Source: Saccharomycopsis fibuligera x Saccharomycopsis cf. fibuligera
Lineage: Eukaryota > Ascomycota > Saccharomycetes > Ascoideales > Saccharomycopsidaceae
NCBI GenBank assembly: GCA_001936135.1
Contig: CP012815.1
Span: 310,001-374,000, forward strand
Length of the DNA: 64,000 bases
Direction of reading: 5' to 3'
Positions 10,797-20,417 of this stretch are shown here, one piece after another. The notes beneath the pieces were generated by a model, which saw only the letters and a program-made list of their open reading frames with translations, was not told where the DNA came from and ran no database searches. Every line of letters begins with the position of its first letter. Position 1 is the first letter of the stretch. Both the position numbers and the translations under genes were made by a program.

Positions 10797-13700
10797 TGGC
10801 GTTATAGACAGGATACGGTGGTTATTAAACTATTCATCCCTCCAATGGCTGAATCTAGTTACATACTAGACACAGTAACTTCCTCACGTTTTATTACCCG
10901 TGGTAACATGCATGACTGATGCTAATTAATAGTCATACTTGCTAACGTGGCACAGGATAAGATATCGGACAGAAGGTTTATTAACTAGTAATGCGACAGC
11001 CTCGGTGAGTAGGAGCCATTTAGGTGTACATTAGGATTTATCAGCCAATAAAAAGTTTGACGACAATTTAAAGAGAAATCAAATATTACCAGAATAATTG
11101 CTATGAACCACGAATGCAAATACAAAGACTGAAACGATTTTAACGAGGAAAACATCTCAAAAGTTCAAGAGTTGATCGCTGGTACTAACAGCTCATTTTT
11201 AGTCAAAGACGCCACTGCAAAAACCATTACGGAACTCTACGAAATTCAAGATTTTATATCAAAATCTGATCGAAAATGCGTTGGAGAATTCAAATACAAA
11301 CTTGACAAACTACGACGATGCACTGAAGCACAGAGTATCCGAAAGAGGGCGCCAAGAGCTTATTACTTGCCTCGGAAAAGGCATCCTCGTGATGGAAGAC
11401 GAAGAAACAGAATTTATTGTCAAAAATGTAAACCGAAAGACCTCGTAACTATCTCTTGCACACATTTCTCAGGTCAACGAGAACGAGCTAAGTCATACAG
11501 GCAACAACCAAAGCAGACTTTAGCTATATTGCTTAAAAACTATTGGGACCTTATTCATACCGGGGAAGCAGCTAGCGCAAAGATTTTTACACTTATTTTA
11601 GGCACCCAAAAGATGAGCTTATCCGGGGTATCATCGGAGCTCGCATTATTACGAATGCAATCAAACTCAACAGTATTATATTGCAGCAAAACATGACTGC
11701 ATGTACTTTCTTTCTAAATTTTACCGACAACTATAGTGAGTTCTTTGAGGACATAAATCGTCAAGCAGCAAATGATGACATCTTTGATGCGTACAGAGTA
11801 TTCAATTCGATAGGCAATTATTGAACAAGTCAGGGAAATATCATAAAGGGACACTCAGAGAAGCTAATCCCATGAAAGATTGGTCAATTGGGATTAACAA
11901 CAAAGCATATAAATTGAAGCATTTAATCACGAAAAAAAAGCGACAAAATATATTGGAGTTTCGAAATCGACAAGTCAACATCCAATGAGAATCATCAAGC
12001 GAGACAATCGCACAATTATTTCTATTCTATCCGACGATAAACGTATGCTTATTAAAGGTGGAATCCAGGGTACCCTAATCAGCGACTTATGACAGATAGG
12101 GAAATACACAAATTATGATGGTAATCCCCACCTCAAAATAGACCTAATCACATTAGATGGTAATATCAAAATTCTAGGTAATGGTAAGATGAAATTCCAT
12201 GTAGGAGACTCTGTGATTAAGTTGAACTGTTACTATGCACCCTCGGTACCGTGTAGTATCATAAGTCAAAGCTGATTAATATAGAAATCTGACAGTTTTG
12301 ATGTTATGATGATGGGAAGAATGAGATAAACAATAAGTTATTTAACAGTACTCAATGGATCAAGGATCAATACTGAGAGCGCAGATATCCCCTGAAAAGC
12401 CTTTTACCGTTAAGCGGACCTACTATCCAAACTGCCGGGTCATCGACATATTGAGTGAAGCCGACATTGAGCCACACACCACACGCGGATACACTCCAGC
12501 ATCCCACTAGCTGTCGGCGCCTCAATTAGCCGCTACGAAGTGACCCTAAAAGCAATACTTTACGTTACAAGCATTCTAAAGCATGTCTAGAACACGAAAC
12601 AGAAGTTATCTGAAGCACAACTAATAGACGTAGAGCCACTTGATGCTAAGCGACTACGTATATTCGGGGAAATTTTAAGTGTTCGCATGCCACCCAAAGA
12701 AAGGAGAGTTGCAACTGGAAGCCACATAGAGATCTTTTTAGGACATGATGAACAGAAATATGAAATAACACCCTTTGCTTCAGTTCCACTAATAAACAAG
12801 GGACTCGTCGAATACACACGCCATGTTCGATTCTTTAGGCGGAGTATTTTTTATCCAGAATACATAGATCTCAAATTAGGTGGTGGTAACCTCGGCAACA
12901 TAGCGCTTGAAAATGACAATCATAGTGACATTTACGTTGAGGATCACAACCGGATAAATTCAAGGTGAAAAAAACATGTCGAGATATACGATTCTGGGAG
13001 CGATGAAGAGAGTATCAACTCATATGGAAATGAGTAAATATACAGTGACCATGACGAACCGCCAGTTATGAGACAAAACAATGAAAAGTTCAAGACATCT
13101 GTCTCGCATGCGAGAAGCAGAAAACGCAAACTGTGAGACACTAACGACGAGCAACATATAGCCAATGAGGACGGACAAGCATTGCCTTGAAATACGTGAT
13201 GAACAGCAACTATCCATTGATGACGTGCTAGAACTATCTCATATACTTGATGCGCAACACCTACCCATTTACCAATGATACTATCAAAAAGGAAATAATG
13301 TCACACAAATTACTCATGACCTGGGATTCCACCCCTATTGTGATATCAGCTCTGGCAAAATTGCATAGAATAACTTCTACTCGCTTGCTCTTCTGTCGCA
13401 AACGTCGTGGGGGCGAAAAAGCTCGTTTAGTTGTTGCAGAAGATATTTGAAATACGGTAGCTTTCGAGAACACCTATTCCCCAAAATTTGGGGGCAGAAA
13501 GAGTCAGAACTATTTTAGAGGCTGCTGCAATTCAACGCTGGTACTGTGTACAGATCAATGTAACTATAGACTAATGTAACTACAGACTAATGTAACTACA
13601 GACAATTTGAGTGCTGACTTGCAGAAAGAGGTTTATGATCACACAACACAAGGTCTCAAGTGCAACTTAAATGCAACCCCTGCGTGAAAACTTGTATACA

Positions 13701-14880
13701 GATTACGCAAACCACTTTACAATTCACGTCAAAATGACAAACTGTGGCACAACAGCTTTTTTGATTGTCTTACCGAGCTACGGTTGGAGAACAACCATGT
13801 AGCTCCAAGCACATTCACTATCTTAGATAAAAAGGAATTCGTTTGTGCAATTATTGCTACTTTGGTTGACGATTTTCTTATAATTGCTGATAGTGAGCAG
13901 GAAGTAAGAACTGTTGTCTGCCTACTGATAACAAAATATGCAATCAAAACCATTACACCTGATCACACTGACAAACAGAAATTCCTAGGTACCTACGTAG
14001 AAGTAGAGAGGGGTGAGGATAATTAAGCTGTCAAAAATCTGCCATATCAAAAGCGGTACATCATTAACTTCTGCAGGGAGTATGGTACACAACTCGTCAA
14101 CAAAATGCTAAAAACACCATAAACAAGCGGGTTTTATTCAAATAGAAATAATCACCCACTGGAGGTCAATCAACAGGAGTTGAATGCAAGGTTCACCAGG
14201 TATTGACGATTAACTGAAACGCTATTGTACATAGGTACAAAGAGTCGGCCAGACTCACTATATGTACCAGACTAGGTAGCGGGCTTTTCCCCTTGTTCAC
14301 ACCGAATGTTGTTTGATCAAATCATTAGAGTCTCCGATAACTCACTACAGACAAAGGAGAGAGCGCTTTGATACAAAGACGACAAAGGTGATAACACACT
14401 AATAGATTACAGAGATAGTGATTATGCACAAGACCCAGAGCATAAGCGGTTTATAGATGGATACCTTTGCGCTTAAATAATGCCAATATTCACAGGAATT
14501 CTACTCAGACAGCGTTTAATTGCCAATCATCTACGAAAGCCGAACTACAAGCAGTCACTGCAGCTACAGATGAGCCATACTCGCTAAATAAGCCAATGAT
14601 ATTCGTTCGTCTCGTCAAAAAAAGATTGCCACATTCATTTAAGGTTGACGATATGTTTGCCATAAAGAAAGTCATTAATGGTAACTTCTCACCACAGTCT
14701 AATGATTATGCTGTACGACTAAACGTTGCCCTAGACAGATAGCAAGGAAATGAAGTTACCATTGAAAATCTACCGTCATCAGTTAGGTTAGCAGATATAC
14801 TCACAAAGCTCGCTACTACGGGAGTTGCGAGTGACATATGGCATTCACTTTTGTGCAACGAAGTACAGTGCAAGGGGATA

Positions 14881-15287
14881 TGTTGGAAGTACACTAAGTA
14901 TTATCCTTTGTACTGTTCATTATGTACACTTTCCTTTTTAGGTAACCTACATTTTGCCGTCGAGAACTTTCAAACGCATGCATAATTAGTAAGTTGAACA
15001 ACATTTAAGATGTAATGAACCTTTTTTTGATGGTGTGACCATTATGGATGAAAAATGAAATAAGTGTATATAATCTCATGCAAGACAACACTTTTATTTA
15101 GTGATATAGCTTATAATAAAAATAAGGAAAATAAGTTCAGTTTCATTGGTCAGCTAAGCTTCATTACGTAACAAATATTCCAGTAAGTGGCTACCCTTCA
15201 CTACTAGAGGCGGATTGATCCAACGAGTGCTACGCAGAGGAGAGCACCTCAGGTATGGGTAGCAGATATAGTCACTATGCTTTGACG
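14881..15287 (+). repeat. Family C LTR (3')
   Basis: 407 bp, about 97-98% like the 5' LTR. Preceded by a short purine tract (AAGGGGA). Directly followed by a Ty3-type gag leader, the same junction seen near 28065. Confidence 0.8.
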
Positions 15288-15371
15288 AGTCAATAGAGTC
15301 TTTTTGCACTATGAGTCCTGAAACTTTTTCACGCTCTAATTCACACCTCCAGCCCACTTTCCTACATAGGT
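15288..15371 (+). mobile_element. Fragment of a Ty3-type (family G) gag leader
   Basis: Diverged match to the leader and first gag codons at 62611-62690 (ATGAATCCTGAAAC-like start). Only about 85 bp remain before a solo E LTR. Old. Confidence 0.5.
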
Positions 15372-15621
15372 TGTTGTGCTTAAAAGGGTAGGTATCCGTT
15401 AACTAATCTAAACTTTGTATTGTCATGATTATTATCGTTGTCGATGCGTATTTCGGCTTGTCATGTATTCCGCCCAGCGCTATATACACAAGCTGAAAGC
15501 AACACATCGCCTACCTTTACACAAGACTGTTGAGAACAAGATCGGGGTGGCTCATATCCAGACGGTTATGAGCATAAACAGATGAGGAATGCGAACACAA
15601 TGAAGGAAGATGTTCGCAACA
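15372..15621 (-). repeat. Solo LTR, family E
   Basis: 250 bp with TGTTGTG...CGCAACA ends on the plus strand, a diverged relative of the 252-bp LTRs at 17986 and 20161. Flanks TAGGT / TAGTT may be a decayed 5-bp target duplication. Confidence 0.75.
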
Positions 15622-15627
15622 TAGTTT

Positions 15628-15748
15628 TGTAACCAACCAGTTCCAGATAACATCCAGGCAAACGTGGCTCCTAGATAAAAGTAGCTTCTAGTTGAAGGTA
15701 GCTTCTAGATAAAGGTAGCCTCTAGATAAAGGTAGCCTCTAGATAAAG
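15628..15748 (+). repeat. Relic of family G LTR with 17-bp minisatellite
   Basis: Starts like the G LTR (TGTAACCAACCAGTTCCAG against TGTAACAAATCAGTCCCAG at 62390). It then has five 17-bp units of GTAGCCTCTAGATAAAG type at 15664-15748. The same 17-bp periodic motif occurs three times in the G LTR at 62410-62460, so the array is an expansion of an LTR motif. Confidence 0.6.
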
Positions 15749-15779
15749 GTCGAGCCTGGTGACGGTACTTCAGGGGCGT

Positions 15780-16395
15780 TTAGGTTCAAATTTGCCGACT
15801 TTGGTAACAATTCCTCAGCTTCGATAATCTTGCTGCTCCTTTGTCCAACACCGGCGCCACTTCTGACTCCAGCGACCGCCTTCTTTTAGTACCCGGCCGC
15901 CTCGATTAGTGATGTTCTAAACTTGTTTTTGATTTACATTGTGCAAGAAAATGGCTGTTTCTCATCTGGTGAAATATAATTGGCTGAGTCAATACCTTTT
16001 TCCCATTACAATTCTAATAACTATGTGAAATTTCCAAACTATCCCTTTACTAAGGCCAGCTGATCACTGTTAACTCTTTCGAATACCAGAATCTGGTAAG
16101 AGAACATAAAACAATGTTTCATAAAGCTGGATAATCGTGCCCATGGCTAACACTTGGCCGGCTTTTTCGGACATTGTAATACAGGTTTGGGAAAGCAACT
16201 AGTGGACGGAATGATGTTGAGCAACTAAATCGTTGTCTCTCTTAAAGTTGCAAAGTTCAGCAATCATCTTCAAGCTTTCAATGTTGTACTTGTGTTTTTG
16301 CTGCTGTTCGATATCATTGTTATTGGAGGCGCAATTAAGCACTGTCTTCAATTGACGATGAACAACCAAAAAAGGGTACCCTCTAGAAGAAGAAA
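15780..16395 (-). pseudogene. Gag-like coding remnant behind an LTR-D
   Basis: Minus-strand fragments directly downstream of the D LTR show protein-like stretches (a block with NNNDIEQQQKHKYNIESL near 16300). This is the position of gag in the D element at 43158-44016. Broken; family assignment rests mainly on position. Confidence 0.35.
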
Positions 16396-16792
16396 TTCCG
16401 GGCTTGGATGTCTTCAGTATCTTTAGAGTCCATTATTTGATTGCAAAAGCCTTGTATTTCTAATATAACTAAATAGTAATAAATATATAACAATGTTGGG
16501 TTGAACCGTATATAAATAATAATCAGACTGAATACAACACATATTAGCGTTGAGCTATTAATAGTAGTGAATACACAATATGCCTTATACCAAATACTGT
16601 ATTATGTGAAGTGTGCATATTGTAGAATCAAATAGAAGATTAAAGAAAAATATTGAGTAAGTAATATGACGTATTGGTACGTCGATATAAAGGTTTAGAA
16701 CTCAATGTTCGTCAGGGTGCTTCTCATCTAGACTGATTATGAACACAGACTGATTAGGAATGTGACTACAAGAACGGATAATGTTCGCAACA
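16396..16792 (-). repeat. LTR family D, 11 bp from tRNA-Asp
   Basis: 397 bp, the same length and family as 43620-44016, with the TGTTGCGAACAT end at 16792. That end lies 11 bp before the first base of tRNA-Asp (16804), the zone of Pol III transcription start. This is the placement expected of Ty3-type integration. Confidence 0.8.
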
Positions 16793-16803
16793 GGAACAAG
16801 GAA

Positions 16804-16875
16804 TCCGTGGTAGTTTAGTGGCTAGAATGTCCGCTTGTCGCGCGGACGACCGGGGTTCGATTCCCCGTCGCGGAG
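16804..16875 (+). tRNA. tRNA-Asp (GTC)
   Basis: 72 nt, no intron. Acceptor TCCGTGG pairs with the 3' strand ending CGCGGA plus discriminator G. D-arm TAGTTTAGTGGCTAGAA, anticodon loop CTTGTCGC giving GTC, T-arm CGGGGTTCGATTCCCCG. It closely matches S. cerevisiae tRNA-Asp. A T7 run at about 16888-16894 is the Pol III terminator. LTR-D sequences lie on both sides. Confidence 0.96.
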
Positions 16876-16988
16876 TTTACATGCATATTTTTTTCACCAC
16901 TTAGATCGAAGTGGACAGATTTTTATTGTAGTCACTGTAGTCGTATTTGCGCTGAAAACTCCCACACATCAATGGTTGTATGGGATAA

Positions 16989-17308
16989 TTCCGGGACTTG
17001 GCAGTCTTTTGTATCGTTAGAGTCCATTATTTGATTGTAAAAACCTTATATTTCTAATACAACTACATAGTAATAAATATTTAACAATATTGGGTTGAAC
17101 CGTATATAAATAATAATCAGACTAAGTAAAAGACATATTAGCGTTGAGTTATGAATAGTAGTGAATACACAATATGCATCACACCAAATATTGTACTATA
17201 TGGCAAGTACATCTTGTAGCAGCAAATAGAAGACTATAGAAAAATATTAGGTGAATAATATAGCGCCTCGGTACCTCAATGTAAAGGTATAGAACTTAAT
17301 GTTCGTCA
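16989..17308 (-). repeat. Partial LTR family D
   Basis: Homologous to 16396-16712 of the LTR on the other side of tRNA-Asp and in the same direction, but shorter and more diverged (roughly 85% by eye). It lacks the TGTTGCG end. An older insertion at the same tRNA. Confidence 0.75.
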
Positions 17309-17856
17309 AAAAGGAATAGGCACTCACTTGTAATCTTTTCAGGTACAGTACAGAACAGTTTAAAGTATCGACATAGCTCTTTATATAGTTATTATTGGGA
17401 GCTTTGATATTAGCTTGTCTAGGAGCTATTATAGCTAATTTTTTAGATTCAATTATACAACTATGTAGATGTGATTTCTTATCATTGTCGTCAGCAAACT
17501 TTGAGTAACCGCATAACAGTTAGCCAAAAATAATGTTTGCAGGCGATACAGCTTTACTTACAGTGCAACCTTCTTCTCTCGTATATGCTATACAAAAGGA
17601 TCCAAGTGCATATTGTTATAAATTGGATTTAAATATATTTGGAATATAGTCATCTTCATAGGTAGAAATCGTTTGATGTCGCGCAGCGATTTAGAGTTAT
17701 TGGCTAGATGATAGAGTTTTCAGCCAATGCATAATAGTCAGCCAATAATATTCTTCCTAACCGTTCCAACCTTACCTGCTAGATTTACTATACTAAAAAG
17801 ATCACACATTACATCTGCTTTACTTTTTCACACAATATTGATTGTATAATTGAAGC
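17309..17856. other. Spacer between tRNA-Asp and tRNA-Pro
   Basis: AT-rich, with no open frame of note and no recognised repeat. A weak GGAGCTTT / AGGAGCTATTATAGC word near 17400-17440 is the only local repetition seen. Confidence 0.4.
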
Positions 17857-17866
17857 AAAAAAAAGC

Positions 17867-17973
17867 GGGCCACACAGGGAATTGAACCCTGGACCTCTCA
17901 CATGCATGTCTAAGCACAGGTAAACCTGAGCTCGCTACCCAAAGCGAGAATCATACCTCTAGACCATGCGGCC
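17867..17973 (-). tRNA. tRNA-Pro (TGG) with intron
   Basis: Read on the minus strand: acceptor GGCCGCA, D-arm TGGTCTAGAGGTATGA, anticodon loop CTTTGGG (TGG), T-arm TCCAGGGTTCAATTCCCTG, 3' strand TGTGGCC and discriminator C. The total of 107 nt leaves an intron of about 35 nt after position 37, usual for yeast tRNA-Pro(UGG). A T8 run at 17857-17864 is the terminator. The E element begins 12 bp upstream of the mature 5' end. Confidence 0.93.
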
Positions 17974-17985
17974 ACTTCATGAAGG

Positions 17986-18237
17986 CGTTGTGTTTAAAAG
18001 GGGTAGTTCGCTACTAAGCACTTTTAAACGCGTATTGTAGGAGTTATTATCGTTATCGATGGGTATATTCGGCTTCTCCTTTATTCCGCCCATCGCTATA
18101 TACACAAGTTAGAAGGAACACAACGCCGACCTTTATACAAAATTTTCGATAGCAACTAGGGGTGCCTCTTGTCTAGACTGATTGTGAACACAGACTGATC
18201 AGGAATGTGAATCCAATAAAGGAAAATGTTCGCAACA
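17986..18237 (-). repeat. E element LTR (3')
   Basis: 252 bp. Nearly identical to 20161-20412; outer edge borders GAAGG. Confidence 0.9.
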
Positions 18238-18882
18238 CTTCCCTGCCTCGACAAAATTTCGCCCTCGAAATTATCTCCAATCAGTACTACCCAGCGAAGG
18301 TTCAGAATTTCACGAGCCAATCCTGGTACACGAAGTGGGAAACATATAACCGCCATTACCACATTGCGGACCAAATCAAAAAACCACTCCCATCGATCCA
18401 TTCCGCTCTTTTAACTTGTAGAAGATGATAAATTAGGAAGAAATGTTAACATCAAAAATTTATAAATGAAAAATGAAAATTTGCATGCATGCTGAATGAA
18501 AAATAAGAAGATTAAAAATAAAAAAAAACTCTTCTTTTGGCCAGAAAGAAAAGGTTTGATGCGTTCTTGTGCACATCCCAGCTAATTGACTGCTAACCAA
18601 TTTGCAATTGCATATCTAAGGCAGAGCCAACGCCGGCAGGTCCAATCAGAGTTGCCTTGTCAGTAATTGATACCTGGTCTATACTAAATCTCCGTACAAT
18701 GATTTGCCATTGAATACGTCAGACTAGCAGAGCAATAAATATAAAATAAAATACCATCATCCATCCAGATCCGTTTCAATCAAATCGATAATTCAGCGTT
18801 TCGCTTATTCTAAAAGAGGTACATAAACGTCCGTCTTTCGTATCGATGATCTCCATGAATCCAAACTTCGAAGAGGACTAGA

Positions 18883-19040
18883 TCCAACTTCATTCCATCC
18901 ATGACCTCCGAGGGTCCACATTCGAAGAGGAGATTTTCCAACTTCTTTTCATCCATGACCTCCGAGGGTCCACATTCGAAGAGGAGATTCTCCAAGGGTC
19001 CATATTTGAAGAGGACTAAATCCAACTTCTTTTCAATTAT
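18883..19040. repeat. 54-bp tandem repeat inside element E
   Basis: Units at 18883-18936 and 18937-18990 are nearly identical (TCCAACTTC...CATGACCTCCGAGGGTCC...GAAGAGGAGATT). A partial third follows. It lies in the non-coding interior between gag and the 3' LTR and could act in RNA packaging or dimerisation; that is speculation. Confidence 0.7.
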
Positions 19041-19346
19041 TCTCTTCCATTAATCGATCGTTAACGCTTGATCATCGTCAAGTCATTCGTTTTCTCTTTC
19101 CTAGATTGCTAGTTGTCATTGCAGCCTTGGCAACAATGGACTGACAACTTATTCTTCCCCTTGTGGCCAGAAAGCGTGACCTCGCGCTAGATACTAGTTT
19201 TAAGTCAGTGTATAGTATTTGTCCTTGTTTATCGCCGTCTATAACTCTCGTGTTGATGTTTCACTTAAAATTCAAAACAAAATCAAATAAATCATACTAA
19301 ATCGTAATAATACAAACTAATTTCGCCGAATATACATACCAAATAC

Positions 19347-20105
19347 TTAAGTTGCTATCAAATAGTTATGGTATACCCAAAAAAAGGTCAACCATGGTGA
19401 AAACATGTTAAATAACTGTTCATGGTATACTTCCTGAACTGCTCTTGGAAGCGTGTTAACGATATTGGTCACCTTATCTAGTTGTTTTTCAAATGATTCG
19501 TATCCTTTTTGTTTATCTTGACGACGTAACCGTTCAGTGATTTCTCTCAAGGTTGGAAATATAGCTTGCTTTATTTCTCTGAGCTTTTCTTCCATGTCCG
19601 TTGATTCGAAAAGAAAGTCGGTTGAGTTGTTTGCTAAAGCATCTCTAACTTTTCTCAAGGACAAATTGTCTAAGGTGTTAACTAGAATCCATTCTAAGTG
19701 TTCGTTTTCAACTGTTCCTAATTTCGATAATAGGTCGACTTCCTTTTTCAAGTAAACCATGTACGTTTCTGGGCCGTCCGCGATTCTAAACTTTTCTCTT
19801 GTATACCTGTTTGAGTCTTTAAACAAGTATCTCTGAACTGCATCAAGTAGTTCAACTTTTCCTTTTTTCTTTGGTTCTTCATCAGAATCTGAGCTATTGA
19901 CTTCCGCGACATCTCTAATTCTTTTTTCTGGTTCTGGGTCAATTTCACTTCTGGATTCAAGATTCTTTAATCTTTCATCCTGGTTTCCCATTTGATGTTT
20001 AATTTCCTTGAGCAATCCCACGATGATTTCCAAGTTTTGCCCGTTGTTAGAGTCTTCAACAACTGGAATTTCAGTTGTTTGTTGTTGTTTGTCTTGTTTG
20101 TCCAT
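19347..20105 (-). CDS. Gag-like protein of element E
   Basis: 252 codons from ATG at 20105, 55 bp inside the 5' LTR. The N-terminus is polar (DKQDKQQQ), followed by a likely coiled-coil (LEIIVGLLKEIKHQMGNQDE), an acidic Ser stretch (SSDSDEE) then KKKGK, and a helical region from about residue 85 on. Position, size and composition fit a retroelement Gag. I do not recognise a named family, and there is no CCHC knuckle. It is the only protein of the element. Confidence 0.6.
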   Translation of the reverse strand: MDKQDKQQQTTEIPVVEDSNNGQNLEIIVGLLKEIKHQMGNQDERLKNLESRSEIDPEPEKRIRDVAEVNSSDSDEEPKKKGKVELLDAVQRYLFKDSNRYTREKFRIADGPETYMVYLKKEVDLLSKLGTVENEHLEWILVNTLDNLSLRKVRDALANNSTDFLFESTDMEEKLREIKQAIFPTLREITERLRRQDKQKGYESFEKQLDKVTNIVNTLPRAVQEVYHEQLFNMFSPWLTFFWVYHNYLIAT

Positions 20106-20160
20106 TGTTTAAGTTATAGTATGTTCTCAATTTTCTAATAGTTAAGTTACGAAGAAGTAA

Positions 20161-20412
20161 TGTTGTGTTTAAAAGGGGTAGTTCTCTACTAAGCACTTTT
20201 AAACGCGTATTGTAGGAGTTATTATCGTTATCGATGGGTATATTCGGCTTCTCCTTTATTCCGCCCATCGCTATATACACAAGTTAGAAGGAACACAACG
20301 CCGACCTTTATACAAAATTTTCGATAGCAACTAGGGGTGCCTCTTGTCTAGACTGATTGTGAACACAGACTGATCAGGAATGTGAATCCAATAAAGGAAA
20401 ATGTTCGCAACA
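20161..20412 (-). repeat. E element LTR (5')
   Basis: 252 bp, starts TGTTGTGTTT and ends TTCGCAACA on the plus strand. Followed by GAAGG, the right copy of the target duplication. Confidence 0.9.
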
Positions 20413-20417
20413 GAAGG

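Larger units (their letters stand above)
10331..15287 (+). mobile_element. Ty1/copia-type element, family C (fossil)
   Basis: Two 407-bp LTRs (10390-10796 and 14881-15287) in the same direction, differing at roughly ten positions, so of moderate age. A TGGCGTTATAGACAGG primer-binding-like sequence starts at 10797. Internal remains are copia-like in order: a gag-like region near 11170-11700, an RT piece with LVDDFLII near 13870, an RNase H SSTKAELQAV word near 14530 and a C-terminal LADILTKL near 14790. The interior is broken many times. The 5' LTR is preceded (10331-10389) by the same coding tail and purine tract that precede the 3' LTR, so it was also the 3' LTR of a neighbouring copy, i.e. 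a former tandem array. Confidence 0.75.
17986..20412 (-). mobile_element. Compact LTR element E, gag-only, very young
   Basis: 2,427 bp with two 252-bp LTRs differing at about two positions, flanked by the 5-bp duplication GAAGG (17981-17985 and 20413-20417). A purine-rich GAGGCAGGGAAG tract lies directly inside the 3' LTR (plus-strand 18238-18249). The only substantial reading frame is a 252-codon gag-like one; no protease, RT or integrase is visible in 1.9 kb of interior. It therefore looks like a non-autonomous family moved by a related full-length element, perhaps D, whose LTR end is alike. The 12-bp distance to tRNA-Pro and the 5-bp duplication resemble Ty3-type integration. It looks whole for a non-autonomous element. 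Confidence 0.85.

Noticed and set aside
11172-11696. 174-codon frame as a host gene
   Set aside because: It sits between two C LTRs at the place of gag, and its continuation is broken copia sequence; counted as part of the fossil.
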